From Pelodictyon phaeoclathratiforme BU-1 (GTDB taxonomy: Bacteria; Bacteroidota; Chlorobiia; Chlorobiales; Chlorobiaceae), in the NCBI RefSeq assembly GCF_000020645.1, contig NC_011060.1, positions 1,564,501 to 1,628,500 of the forward strand: a DNA stretch of 64,000 nt, read 5' to 3'. The number at the start of each line of letters is the position of its first letter. Positions within the stretch are counted from its first letter, which is position 1. Both the position numbers and the translations under genes were made by a program. The notes under the pieces are model-generated. The model worked only from the letters and a program-made list of their open reading frames with translations. It made no database searches and had not been told where the DNA came from. Shown here piece after piece: positions 9,290 through 18,364 of the stretch.

Positions 9290-9451
9290 TGGTTCCTGCT
9301 TTTTTCAGATAAAGCTTAAAAATGCTTAGCTTTAATTATAACAAAAAATAGCAAAAAATAAAATGATACAATAATAACTTCATTGCCGGGAATGGTTTTT
9401 GTTCCTTTATTTTACTGAACACCGACAGAAAACATCACAAAACAAGACGTT

Positions 9452-10438
9452 ATGACAACCAGCCAAATAAAAAGCATCTTACACTCTTTTCGCAGTAAAC
9501 GAATTGCTGTAATAGGCGACATAATGCTCGACAAGTATATTTTCGGCCATGTTTCACGTATTTCACCGGAATATCCGGTACCGGTTGTCGATGTTACCCA
9601 CGAAGACTCAAGACTGGGGGGGGCTGCAAATGTTGCGCTCAACACGCTCTCTCTCGGAGCGGAAACCATATTGATCGGTATTACCGGGGCAGACAGTAAC
9701 AGGGAAATACTCCTTGATCTCTTTCGTAATCATGGGCTTGCAACCGAGGGCTTGATTTGCGATCCTTCCAGACCAACAACAAGCAAAACAAGAATCCTTT
9801 CGCAAAACCATCATATCACGAGAGTGGATTTCGAAAGCAGAAAAGAGATTGATGCGGAAATTGAGCGAGCGGTTTTCGGCTCGGTTGAGGCTGTGATCGA
9901 TTCGGTCGACGCAATCGTTCTGGAAGACTACAACAAGGGGCTCCTCGGAGCACAACTCATTCAAAAGATTATTACTTCCGCGAAGAGCCACAACGTCCCG
10001 GTTCTTGTTGATCCAAAACATCAAAACTTCTTCGCATACAAAGGGTGTACGATTTTCAAACCAAACCTTTCGGAAATGGCTGCATCTCTGGGCATCATCC
10101 TGCACAATAACGATCGTGAGGTTGAGGATGCCTGCCTCCTGCTTCAGAAAAAACTGGAGGCTGAAGCCATCATCGTGACCAGAAGTGATAAAGGGATGAC
10201 TGTCTACAATGGGACGTTTACCCATATTGACGCAACATCGCTGGAGGTCGCCGACGTCTCAGGAGCAGGAGACACCGTTATCGGCATACTTGCTCTTGGT
10301 ACAGCCGCACATATCGACATTGTGACGAATGCTATCATCGCTAATCTTGCTGCCGGAACGGTTTGTCAGGAGGTGGGTGCCGTACCCGTAAACCCGGAAA
10401 AACTGCTCAAGGTTTATCAGGAGTATCTTCAACAATAG
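9452..10438 (+). CDS. rfaE1: D-glycero-beta-D-manno-heptose-7-phosphate kinase (RfaE1/HldA type, PfkB family)
   Basis: Phosphorylates heptose-7-phosphate at C1 in the ADP-heptose pathway for lipopolysaccharide core. The 328 residues equal the kinase half of E. coli HldE; no cytidylyltransferase domain follows. Visible are VIGDIMLDKY near 21-30, the RLGGAANVALN segment near 54-64 and the anion-hole motif VSGAGDT near 269-275. The RLGGA codons contain a run of eight G (9616-9623), prone to slippage. The gene is transcribed divergently from ffh, and its last 32 bases overlap the convergent START-domain gene. Confidence 0.85.
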   Translation: MTTSQIKSILHSFRSKRIAVIGDIMLDKYIFGHVSRISPEYPVPVVDVTHEDSRLGGAANVALNTLSLGAETILIGITGADSNREILLDLFRNHGLATEGLICDPSRPTTSKTRILSQNHHITRVDFESRKEIDAEIERAVFGSVEAVIDSVDAIVLEDYNKGLLGAQLIQKIITSAKSHNVPVLVDPKHQNFFAYKGCTIFKPNLSEMAASLGIILHNNDREVEDACLLLQKKLEAEAIIVTRSDKGMTVYNGTFTHIDATSLEVADVSGAGDTVIGILALGTAAHIDIVTNAIIANLAAGTVCQEVGAVPVNPEKLLKVYQEYLQQ

Positions 10439-11045
10439 AGAGATGCTGCTCTATCTCCTTCGGGTAGGGCGGATTATACGAAACATCCATTACAAGGGTT
10501 CTCATGTTGTTGAGTGAATAGAACGGTACCTCGAACATTCCGGTATTACTGACCGGAACAGGCACATCATTTCCGGGATCAACATGCATCACGAAAGTAG
10601 TGTGTACTGTTCCATGGTCGGTCGGAGTAAAAACCCACATCCCGGTCGAATGGCGTACGCGGTGATATTTGGGATTATCTGGCAGATAATCCGGTTCTCC
10701 CTTCATGGTAACCCCGATAGCATTTTCTCCTGCGGATACAAGGCCGGTACGCAGAATCATCTCCCGCTTCTGTAACGGCCAGGGAGTATTGATGATTTGA
10801 CGGATAACATATTCGACACCATCGGTTTGTTCAAGAACATCCATACTCGAAAGCTGATGAACCCAACGACTGTAGTTCCCCATATCGTGAAAAAGGCTGA
10901 TCAGCTTTTTCAATGAAGTTGGCATATCAGCCTCTCCCTTAAAACCGTGGATATCGGAACCACTTACCCTGGAAGAAAATATTTTGATCCCTTTATGTTC
11001 AACACGGAACGCCCACTTTCCATGAAGAATTGACTCAACATCCAT
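10407..11045 (-). CDS. START-domain (SRPBCC) protein, paralogue 1
   Basis: A 212-residue protein of the START/polyketide-cyclase-like fold, which encloses a hydrophobic ligand such as a lipid or pigment. Seen features are GIKIFSSRVSGSDIHGFKGEA near 19-39, WPLQKREMILRT near 109-120 and VMHVDPGNDVPVPVSN near 167-182, all matching the START layout. It has no signal peptide, so it is probably cytoplasmic. It is adjacent to and homologous with the next gene (same WP.S/QKRE and HVDPG/HIEPGG motifs), pointing to tandem duplication. Ligand unknown. Confidence 0.75.
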   Translation of the reverse strand: MDVESILHGKWAFRVEHKGIKIFSSRVSGSDIHGFKGEADMPTSLKKLISLFHDMGNYSRWVHQLSSMDVLEQTDGVEYVIRQIINTPWPLQKREMILRTGLVSAGENAIGVTMKGEPDYLPDNPKYHRVRHSTGMWVFTPTDHGTVHTTFVMHVDPGNDVPVPVSNTGMFEVPFYSLNNMRTLVMDVSYNPPYPKEIEQHLSIVEDTPDKP

Positions 11046-11095
11046 ACACTCACAATTAAATAATGATTGGCAGACTGCAAGAAATCCTCAACAGA

Positions 11096-11752
11096 TCATA
11101 CGGTTATAAACTTTTCATAGTTCTGGATAACATCTTTTGATGATTTTTTAAACGGAGCATCAACCGGAACCTTGTATTTCTCTCTCTTGACCATTTCCCG
11201 CAAATTGATCATCGTGTGGTAGGGTGTGTCGATAACCGCGATATTGGCAAGCCATGATGGAATCTCGCCACCGGGTTCGATATGAAGACGAAAAACAACC
11301 CTGCACTGGTTCTCTGAAAGAGGCACAATGTTCCATGCGCCCTCAAGTTCAGGAACACGGACATATTTATCGTTTCTGGGAAGATAGTCTGCCATACACT
11401 CCAGTTTGATAAATACTTCAGAGGTCTCAGGATCCATATACCCCATTGAGCGGGTTATGATTTCACGGTCAGAAACAGGCCATGGAGCGCTGACAAGCTG
11501 ATAGACAACTCGGCCCTCATCTTCCGACAACTCCTGCAACAACCGCATTTCCCTTGTTTTCCAGACCCATTCAGGAGCAACCTCAATATCATACAAAAGA
11601 CTCAGGACGGAATGCTGGGGAGCATCAATGACCGCAATAGCAACAAAAGAGAGAAAGTCAGAGGTAGGAACAGGACAAGTAAATATTTTCAACCAGTCAT
11701 TTTTCAGCCGTAACGTACAGGCAGCGTTATTGATTTTTTCAAGTATCGACAT
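11096..11752 (-). CDS. START-domain (SRPBCC) protein, paralogue 2
   Basis: A 218-residue START-type protein, the tandem partner of the gene downstream. Corresponding motifs are WLKIFTCPVPTSDFLSFVAIA near 20-40, APWPVSDREIITRSMGY near 99-115 and FRLHIEPGGEIPSWLAN near 156-172. No signal sequence. The two paralogues are 50 bases apart on the same strand and are probably co-transcribed. Similar proteins elsewhere bind lipids, sterol-like or aromatic ligands, but nothing here identifies the ligand. Confidence 0.75.
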   Translation of the reverse strand: MSILEKINNAACTLRLKNDWLKIFTCPVPTSDFLSFVAIAVIDAPQHSVLSLLYDIEVAPEWVWKTREMRLLQELSEDEGRVVYQLVSAPWPVSDREIITRSMGYMDPETSEVFIKLECMADYLPRNDKYVRVPELEGAWNIVPLSENQCRVVFRLHIEPGGEIPSWLANIAVIDTPYHTMINLREMVKREKYKVPVDAPFKKSSKDVIQNYEKFITV

Positions 11753-11798
11753 AATGGAAAATGTGTTAACGGTTAAAAAAACAGAATCAAACCAACTT

Positions 11799-13499
11799 CT
11801 ACCTGACCACCTGTGACGGCTGGGCGGCTGGCACAGTCACGGCTATCTTGACAACAGGATCAGCACTCTGCACCAGAAACCTGATCTGGCCTTCAGCTCC
11901 AAAAAGCTGATGAGCTATCCTCGACTTCACTGCACGCTCAATCTCTTTTCTTTCCCTGATAAAACCAGACCGGTCAAATGCGATTTTTTTTGCCTTGCAG
12001 CTCGTAATAACAAGAGACTCAAAACGGTTCTCCCCGGCATATTCTGCGATAAAGCGATCAAGCGAGGAACGATACCCCTGAGCAGCGCTCTGCGGATCGT
12101 CGAGAAGCCTTCGTGCAATATCATCAAAAGAGCCAGACTGGAACAGTCGCTGATAAAAATCGGAATAGGAGCTGGCTGTCACCCAATAATCAGGAATAAC
12201 ACCACCCGCATCCCTCAACGCTGCCAACCTGCCATTCCCCTTTTCCTTGCCGCCTGAAAGAGATGCCACCAATGAGGGCAGGGAAGAGGTTTTGTAGACA
12301 ACAACATCGCCATTTTTTAGATACAACAAACTGTCGGGGTGTGCAAAGAGTTTCTGGGGAAGAATGTTTGTCATTGCATCCTCATAATAACGTTCACGTC
12401 CTGCCGAGCCCTTGTGATAAACCCTCTGAATCTGACGACCTGAAGGAGTATAATACCTTGAGACTGTCAAACGAAGAGCTGAGCCGTCAGAAAATGGAAT
12501 CTGGCGCTGCACCAACCCTTTTCCGAAAGAGAGTTCACCGACGACGACGGCTCTTTTATTGTCCTGTAATGCTCCGGCAAGAATTTCAGAGGCCGAGGCG
12601 CTTCCTTTGTCGACCAGCACAATCAGATCCCCTTTTTCATAACCACCGCCAGACTTGGCAAGATAACGCTCCTCCTCCGCACCTCCGGCACGACTTTTTG
12701 TAAAAACAATCAACTTACCCTGTGACAGAAATTCATCAGCAACCTCAACCGCCTGTTCAAGAAATCCGCCAGGATTTCCGCGTAAATCAATCACAAGCCG
12801 CACCATCCCCTGCTGTTTCAAAGAGAGCAGTGCACTTCGAAATTCATCGGCTGTCGTTGCAATGAAACGGCTCACTCTAATATATCCAACCCGATTGCCA
12901 ATCATAAACGCAGCATCGATACTTGATGTCGATATTTTACCCCTGGCCACAAGAAAATCCAATAACTTCCCGCTGAGAGGCCTGAGCACTTTTAAATGCA
13001 CCTTCGTACCCCTGGTTCCTCTCAATTTTTTTAACACCTGCTGCGGAGTAATGCCGATTGCCGAAACAGAGTCAATGGCAATAATACGGTCTCCCGAAGA
13101 AATGCCCACCGAAGCACTCGGCCCCCCTGAAAGTGGAGTGACGACAAGCAGCGTATCATTGATCACGTCAAACTCTATACCGATACCGTCGAAATTACCA
13201 TCGAATTCTGCCTGCGAATAGGAAACCTTTTCCGGCTCAAGGTAAACGGTATGAGGATCCAGATACTCAGCCATCCCCTGAATACCCGCACCCGCAAGAC
13301 TGTCACCATTGACATCATCAACATAAAACTGTTTCATCAAGCCGTAAGCCTCAAGAATTTTTTTCTGCTTTTCAAATCGGTTCTCTCCACCTCCATTAAG
13401 CCTGACACCAAGATAAAAACCGAAAGCAAGCACAAAAAGCATCATAACGATGATCAATATTCGGGACATAGGGGATTGGTTTATTGCCAGAAAAAACAT
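11799..13499 (-). CDS. ctpA: C-terminal processing protease (S41 family, CtpA-like)
   Basis: Periplasmic serine protease that trims protein C-termini. The 566 residues begin with a single membrane anchor (about 12-30), then a PDZ domain near 100-172, then the S41 core: RLVIDLRGNPGGFLEQAVEV near 234-253 and KGSASASEI near 298-306, with Ser302 as likely nucleophile and Lys327 in FGKG as general base. A C-terminal extension of about 190 residues is present. An AGGAG-like site nine bases upstream (complement of 13509-13514) supports the ATG at 13499 over the internal ATG ten codons later. Confidence 0.88.
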   Translation of the reverse strand: MFFLAINQSPMSRILIIVMMLFVLAFGFYLGVRLNGGGENRFEKQKKILEAYGLMKQFYVDDVNGDSLAGAGIQGMAEYLDPHTVYLEPEKVSYSQAEFDGNFDGIGIEFDVINDTLLVVTPLSGGPSASVGISSGDRIIAIDSVSAIGITPQQVLKKLRGTRGTKVHLKVLRPLSGKLLDFLVARGKISTSSIDAAFMIGNRVGYIRVSRFIATTADEFRSALLSLKQQGMVRLVIDLRGNPGGFLEQAVEVADEFLSQGKLIVFTKSRAGGAEEERYLAKSGGGYEKGDLIVLVDKGSASASEILAGALQDNKRAVVVGELSFGKGLVQRQIPFSDGSALRLTVSRYYTPSGRQIQRVYHKGSAGRERYYEDAMTNILPQKLFAHPDSLLYLKNGDVVVYKTSSLPSLVASLSGGKEKGNGRLAALRDAGGVIPDYWVTASSYSDFYQRLFQSGSFDDIARRLLDDPQSAAQGYRSSLDRFIAEYAGENRFESLVITSCKAKKIAFDRSGFIRERKEIERAVKSRIAHQLFGAEGQIRFLVQSADPVVKIAVTVPAAQPSQVVR

Positions 13500-14242
13500 T
13501 CGCGATCATCTCCTGCATCGCAGTTTACCGATCATGAATCAAAATCACAAAAAAACATTGAGCAAGCAACAAACAGCTTCTCTCAAGAAGAACAAAACAG
13601 CAGAATAACAAAGACCTAAATCAGAATAACAAACATAAACTATTATCAATAAAGAAGATAAATAACAGAAAAAAAAGATAAAACGAAAAAATATAATCAA
13701 GACAAATACAGATTACTAACAAGAAAATTAACCCGATTTATCGATAAAATTTAATTCAAAAGACGAACGAATAGAACGAATATTACAAACAGAAAAACCT
13801 GATAAAACGAAATAGATCATATTATTAATAATCGTATAGGAAAAATAATAACAAAACCATAATTCTGATAAAATAAAAAATCTCTGCAGAATGAAAAAAT
13901 TGATATAATATAGTAAAGTATGCTATATGCAAAAGTATTTAAAGTATTTCAATAAAAGAACTTATATTGATTATAGTAAAAATATTATTAATATATTTAG
14001 AAAAAATTAACAAGTTTCAATAAAAAAATTTATATACCTTCTAAAGAAAATGCATATACAGTTATTTTAATATTTTATATTAATAAACCACAGTGATAAT
14101 GAGTAATAAATCTATTTTCACTGTGGTTTTTTTTCTGGATATAAACTTAAGAAATTTGAGGTATACAGGCTGATAAAGCAGATTTATTAAGTTGTAATCA
14201 ATAGATATAACTCTCTATATTATTGCATTTTATGGTGAGATA
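13500..14242. other. Long AT-rich non-coding interval
   Basis: 743 bases without a convincing gene, between the ctp start and the ridA stop (both minus strand). From about 13620 the base composition falls to roughly 10-25% G+C in the 60-base lines I counted, against about half elsewhere. It holds a 21-base near-direct repeat (13947-13967 and 14015-14035, 19 of 21 bases the same) and one strong hairpin with T-tract (14085-14134, plus strand). No long open frame is present on either strand. Confidence 0.8.
14085..14134 (+). terminator. Strong orphan hairpin/T-tract terminator, plus strand
   Basis: Perfect 12-bp inverted repeat AAACCACAGTGA (14085-14096) and TCACTGTGGTTT (14118-14129) with a 21-base loop, running into eight T (14127-14134) on the plus strand. 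On the minus strand the hairpin is followed by TTATTAATAT, a weaker U-tract, but it could still serve ridA, whose stop is at 14243. No plus-strand gene precedes it. Confidence 0.65.
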
Positions 14243-14725
14243 TTATAATAATGATGCCGTATTATATTCAACAATAAGTTCAAGTTCAAGACTTGAATTC
14301 AGGGGCAATTCTGCAACACCTACCGCGCTTCTTGTATGACCACCCTTCTCTCCAAAAATCTCATGAAGTAATGAAGAAGCTCCGTTGGCAATGAGATGCT
14401 GGCTGGAAAAATTGTTTTTGCTGGCCACGTAAAGCGTGAGTTTTATAATCTGCTCAATACGGTCAAGCGTTCCGGTCACGGACTTAACCGCCGCGAGTGC
14501 ATTGATCAGAGCAACCCTGGCGGCATAAACAGCTTCCTCTTTTCTCTCCTCATCAATCTTGCCCTTTCCCCCCGGCTCAATGAGTTTGCCATCAAAAAGA
14601 GGAAGTTGACCCGAAGTATAGACAAGATTGCCACTGCGCATCGCGGGCGAATAGAGACCAGCGACTGAGGCGGACTGAGGCAGCAAAAAGCCGGCCTTGA
14701 TGATTTTTTCTTCGATGATACCCAT
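14243..14725 (-). CDS. RidA/YjgF/YER057c family protein
   Basis: Member of the Rid family of small trimeric enamine/imine hydrolases. The 160-residue form shows SGNLVYTSGQLP near 31-42, AALINALAAVKS-like core and the C-terminal GGHTRSAVGVAELPLNSSLELE near 125-146, where the Arg of the RSAVGV segment is the substrate-binding residue in this family. The ATG at 14725 is preferred; an in-frame TTG 19 codons upstream would give an extension not seen in the family and would run into the divergent thiamin gene region. It faces away from tenI-thiE-thiD. Confidence 0.85.
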   Translation of the reverse strand: MGIIEEKIIKAGFLLPQSASVAGLYSPAMRSGNLVYTSGQLPLFDGKLIEPGGKGKIDEERKEEAVYAARVALINALAAVKSVTGTLDRIEQIIKLTLYVASKNNFSSQHLIANGASSLLHEIFGEKGGHTRSAVGVAELPLNSSLELELIVEYNTASLL

Positions 14726-14906
14726 AACAATAACGGTTTGAGAGGTTTTAATGACTGTTGTTACACACTTTTCGATCAGCAATTGCGTCAGGAAAACAGA
14801 GAGTAATAAAAGATATCAGGAAAATGAGCAAAAAGCTGAACAGGAGTTGTTGCGATTATGGTCAGAATTATTTATTGTCCATCACAACTCAAAGTATTTT
14901 AATAAG

Positions 14907-15554
14907 ATGAAACACAATCGAAAAAAAGAGACTCCCCTTCCCCGCCTTCACCTCATCAGCAGTGGCAAGGAGAGTTCTGATACCAGCACACCTCTCCTGA
15001 ATCAGCTCAGTCTCCTGCCCGGCTCTTTTCCCTGTATGGTTCAAATCCGCGAAAAACAGCTCAATGCAAAAGAGCTTTTGAATCTGGCACTGAAAGCCCG
15101 GGCAATCAAAGCTCCCGAAGGCACTCTTTTACTGATAAATGAACGTGCCGATATTGCCCTTGCTGCAGGACTTGATGGAGTGCATCTGCCGGAAAGTGGC
15201 TGTTCAGCCAGCAAACTTCGTCCTTTTACACCCGGCATGATCTATGGCTATAGTGTGCATTCTGCATCAGCTCTGCGCATGGCTGAAGAGTCCGGAGCTG
15301 ATTACCTGCTTTTCGGTCCCGTATTCGACACACCCTCAAAAAGGAGATATGGGGCTCCTCAGGGTCTCGAAAAACTTGGCGCACTTTGCCGGAGCACCTC
15401 ACTTCCGGTCTTTGCTCTTGGTGGCATATCACCCATGAATGCCAGGTTCTGCATGGACAAAGGCGCTTACGGAATAGCGGGCATCTCGCTCTTTCAAGAG
15501 CGTTCCCGACTTGCTGAAATCATCGAACAATTATATCTCCACTTGCATCCATGA
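14907..15554 (+). CDS. tenI: Thiazole tautomerase / ThiE-like protein (TenI family)
   Basis: TIM-barrel protein related to thiamin-phosphate synthase, 215 residues from the ATG at 14907. It shows QIREKQLNAKELLNLA, LLINERADIALAAGLDGVHLPE and GPVFDTPSKRRYGAPQGLEKL, the ThiE/TenI layout. Compared with the next gene, it has PES in place of the GQQD substrate segment, so it is more likely the thiazole tautomerase (TenI) than a second synthase. It overlaps thiE by four bases (ATGA). An open frame extends upstream to 14751 but the extra residues do not resemble the family. Confidence 0.75.
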   Translation: MKHNRKKETPLPRLHLISSGKESSDTSTPLLNQLSLLPGSFPCMVQIREKQLNAKELLNLALKARAIKAPEGTLLLINERADIALAAGLDGVHLPESGCSASKLRPFTPGMIYGYSVHSASALRMAEESGADYLLFGPVFDTPSKRRYGAPQGLEKLGALCRSTSLPVFALGGISPMNARFCMDKGAYGIAGISLFQERSRLAEIIEQLYLHLHP

Positions 15555-16174
15555 TTCCCTCTCCACCATTTCTCTGTGTTATAACCGATGAGGCGTTATG
15601 CCCCGTAACTCTTGCAGAACAAGCCCTCAAAGGGGGGGCTGCCATGATACAGTTGAGACATAAAACGGCATCAGGCAGCCAACTTTTCTCATGGGCTGTT
15701 GAAATAAGCAAACGCTGCCATCAATACCATGCACTCTGCATTATCAATGACCGTGTGGACATTGCCCTTGCAAGCAGCGCTGACGGTGTTCACCTCGGAC
15801 AGCAGGACATGCCAGCCAGTACAGCCCGTAAACTGCTTGGAAAAATGGCCATTATCGGGGTTTCTGCATCTTCACCGGACGAGGCACGCCTGGCTGAACA
15901 AGAGGGGGCGGACTATATCGGATTTGGTCACATCTATCCAACCGCTTCAAAAGTGAAGGAATTTTCTCCAGTGGGAGTTGAAGCTCTTCGTAAAACAGCA
16001 GCCATTGTTTCCCTGCCCATTATTGCGATAGGAGGCATCACGATTGAAAACTCGGCTTCGCTCATCTCCTGCGGAGCATCCGGGGTTGCGGTCATTTCGG
16101 CAGTCAGCAAGGCTAACGATCCCTCCAAAGCAGCACATGAACTCCTTTGCGCAATACAGGGGAGAGAAGCATGA
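15551..16174 (+). CDS. thiE: Thiamin-phosphate synthase
   Basis: Joins hydroxymethylpyrimidine diphosphate and thiazole phosphate to thiamin phosphate. The 207 residues contain MIQLRHKTASGSQLFSWA near 32-49, CIINDRVDIALASSADGVHLGQQDMP near 64-89 and the phosphate-binding ISAVSKANDP near the end, with YIGFGHIYPTASK in the middle: all ThiE signatures. Coupled upstream to tenI and downstream to thiD by four-base overlaps. I see no TPP riboswitch upstream of the operon. A run of seven G lies at 15632-15638. Confidence 0.92.
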   Translation: MIPSPPFLCVITDEALCPVTLAEQALKGGAAMIQLRHKTASGSQLFSWAVEISKRCHQYHALCIINDRVDIALASSADGVHLGQQDMPASTARKLLGKMAIIGVSASSPDEARLAEQEGADYIGFGHIYPTASKVKEFSPVGVEALRKTAAIVSLPIIAIGGITIENSASLISCGASGVAVISAVSKANDPSKAAHELLCAIQGREA

Positions 16175-16986
16175 GAACATCCTATAAGACCATACTCACT
16201 CTTGCAGGCTCTGACGGTAGCGGTGGCGCTGGCATCCAGGCAGATATCAAGACGTTTGCTGCCCTTGAGTGCTATGGTTTATCGGTCATAACCGCTCTGA
16301 CAGCCCAAAACACAATGGGGGTACATGCGATATACCCCGTCTCGGAAGCATGCGTTGCCACACAGTTCAGAGCTATTGCCTCAGATATTGCGATTGATGC
16401 CGTAAAAATAGGAATGCTGGGAAGTGCTGAGATGATAACGGTCGTTGCCTCATTGCTCAAAGAGCTGAAAGGAAAACCACCCATCATTCTTGACACCGTT
16501 CTTGGCTCTTCCGGAGGCGCCCCCCTTCTTCCTCCGGATGCGCTCCCCATTCTGAAGGCAAAGCTCTTCCCTCTCTCATCACTGATTACACCAAACCTGC
16601 CAGAAACTGCCCTGCTGACGGATATGAAGCTTCCTCTCTCAACTCCGGAATCTATTGAGGCGGCGGCAATGAAGCTGCAGCAAGCAGGAGCGGCTTCGGT
16701 TCTCATCAAGGGGGGGCATGGAGAGGAGGAGCATTGCAGCGACTGCCTTCTCCATAACAATCGTTTTTTCTGGTTCAGCTCAAAAAAAATCCTGACCAAC
16801 AACACCCATGGCACCGGATGTACCCTCTCATCAGCCATTGCCGCATTCATGGCCAGAGGAGAAACAACAGAGAATGCCGTGGGAAAAGCAAAAGCCTATC
16901 TCAATAATGCCCTGCAGGCAGGGGCCGACTACCATTTTGGCAGTGGAAGCGGCCCCCTGCACCATCTTTACAGACTCTGGAGATAA
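16171..16986 (+). CDS. thiD: Hydroxymethylpyrimidine/phosphomethylpyrimidine kinase
   Basis: Phosphorylates HMP and HMP-P to HMP-PP for thiamin synthesis (ribokinase fold). The 271 residues start ILTLAGSDGSGGAGIQADIK near 7-26, with ALTAQNT near 45-51, TPNLPE near 143-148 and the anion-hole NTHGTGCTLSSAIAA near 211-225. The ATG at 16171 overlaps the thiE stop (ATGA) and has a GGGGAGAG site just upstream, so it is chosen over an in-frame ATG eight codons earlier. Last gene of the tenI-thiE-thiD operon; it meets the ugd gene head-on. Confidence 0.94.
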   Translation: MRTSYKTILTLAGSDGSGGAGIQADIKTFAALECYGLSVITALTAQNTMGVHAIYPVSEACVATQFRAIASDIAIDAVKIGMLGSAEMITVVASLLKELKGKPPIILDTVLGSSGGAPLLPPDALPILKAKLFPLSSLITPNLPETALLTDMKLPLSTPESIEAAAMKLQQAGAASVLIKGGHGEEEHCSDCLLHNNRFFWFSSKKILTNNTHGTGCTLSSAIAAFMARGETTENAVGKAKAYLNNALQAGADYHFGSGSGPLHHLYRLWR

Positions 16987-16987
16987 A

Positions 16988-18325
16988 TCAGGAAACTCCC
17001 CTCGGTGGCCGACCTATGGAGTAATAGGTAAAGCCTGACTGCTCCATAAATTCAGGACTGTAGATATTTCTTCCGTCAAAAACAACCGGATGCGCAAGAT
17101 CTCGTTTGATCATCTCAAAATCGGGACTGCGGAACACAAGCCACTCCGTGAGTACAACAAGAGCATCTGAACCTTTTATGGCTTCTTCCGGGTTTGAGGC
17201 ATAAAAAATATCGTCATGTTCGCCATATATCCTTCTAACCTCATCCATGGCAACCGGATCATAAACCCTTACCCTGGCGCCATCACTCAGAAGCTCTTCA
17301 ATAACCCTGCGGCTGGGAGCTTCACGCATATCATCGGTATTCGGCTTAAAAGCGAGTCCCCAGATAGCGAAAACAGAGCCCTTGATACCATCAGTGAAAT
17401 GGCCCCTTATCTTTCTGACAATACTGCTTTTCTGGTCATGATTAACCGCCTCGACAGCCTGAAGAATCCGTGAATGATACCCATGCTTGTGTGCTGTTCT
17501 TTCAAGCGCCTGCACATCCTTGGGAAAACAGGAACCGCCATAACCAATCCCTGGGTAAATAAATGAGAACCCGATCCTCGAATCAGAACCGATACCTTTC
17601 CTTACTGCTTCCACGTCAGCACCGACCCGCTCGGCGATGTTGGCAATCTCATTCATGAAACTGATTTTTGTTGCAAGCATGGCGTTGGCCGCGTATTTGG
17701 TCAATTCGGCAGAACGGACATCCATAGCAATAAAACGCTCATGACTGCGATTGAACGGAGAGTAGAGAAAACGAAGAAGCTCCCGGGTGCGAGGATTATC
17801 GACACCAACAACAATCCGTTCAGGTTTCATGAAATCATTGACGGCATCACCCTCTTTGAGAAACTCGGGATTTGAGACTACATCGTAATCAATATCCACA
17901 TTTCTTTCCACAAGAACCGAACCTATTTTTTCCCGCACAAGGTCGGCTGTACCAACCGGCACTGTCGATTTATTGATGACAATCCTGTACTCTTGCATGT
18001 AGGTGCCAATGCTTTCAGCAACACTGAGAACATGTCGCAAATCAGCCGAACCATCCTCATCAGGAGGAGTACCTACCGCAATGAACTGGTAAAGTCCAAA
18101 CTCAACACCTTCACGAAGATCCGTCGTAAAACGCAAACGACCTTCCTTGATGTTTTCAGCAACGATTTCATCAAGACCGGGCTCATGGATAGGAATCTTG
18201 CCCGAATTGAGAGCATCAATCTTCCGCTGGTCAATATCGACACAGAGAACATCATTACCGACTTCCGCAAAACAGGCTCCGGTAACAAGCCCGACATAAC
18301 CTGATCCAAATATGGTTATTTTCAT
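16988..18325 (-). CDS. ugd: UDP-glucose 6-dehydrogenase
   Basis: Oxidises UDP-glucose to UDP-glucuronate with NAD+ for envelope or exopolysaccharide. The 445 residues have the Rossmann motif IFGSGYVGLVTGACFAE at 5-21, IVINKSTVPVGTA near 115-127, K210 and N214 in the KYAANA helix and the catalytic Cys266 in GIGYGGSCFPKD (259-270). The C-terminal UDP-binding domain contains AFKPNTDDMREAPS. Full length for the class. A stand-alone unit convergent with thiD. Confidence 0.94.
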   Translation of the reverse strand: MKITIFGSGYVGLVTGACFAEVGNDVLCVDIDQRKIDALNSGKIPIHEPGLDEIVAENIKEGRLRFTTDLREGVEFGLYQFIAVGTPPDEDGSADLRHVLSVAESIGTYMQEYRIVINKSTVPVGTADLVREKIGSVLVERNVDIDYDVVSNPEFLKEGDAVNDFMKPERIVVGVDNPRTRELLRFLYSPFNRSHERFIAMDVRSAELTKYAANAMLATKISFMNEIANIAERVGADVEAVRKGIGSDSRIGFSFIYPGIGYGGSCFPKDVQALERTAHKHGYHSRILQAVEAVNHDQKSSIVRKIRGHFTDGIKGSVFAIWGLAFKPNTDDMREAPSRRVIEELLSDGARVRVYDPVAMDEVRRIYGEHDDIFYASNPEEAIKGSDALVVLTEWLVFRSPDFEMIKRDLAHPVVFDGRNIYSPEFMEQSGFTYYSIGRPPRGVS

Positions 18326-18364
18326 AAAAATGCAAACATGATTAAAAGGTACAGTAGTATCTCG

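Noticed and set aside
13534..13608. 24-codon plus-strand frame opposite the ctp start
   Set aside because: Lys/Gln/Asn-rich, in AT-rich DNA and in the region that should hold the ctp promoter; no ribosome site seen.
14783..14906. Possible TPP riboswitch before the thiamin operon
   Set aside because: The conserved CUGAGA and GCCAGCGUAGGGA-type elements of the aptamer are absent.
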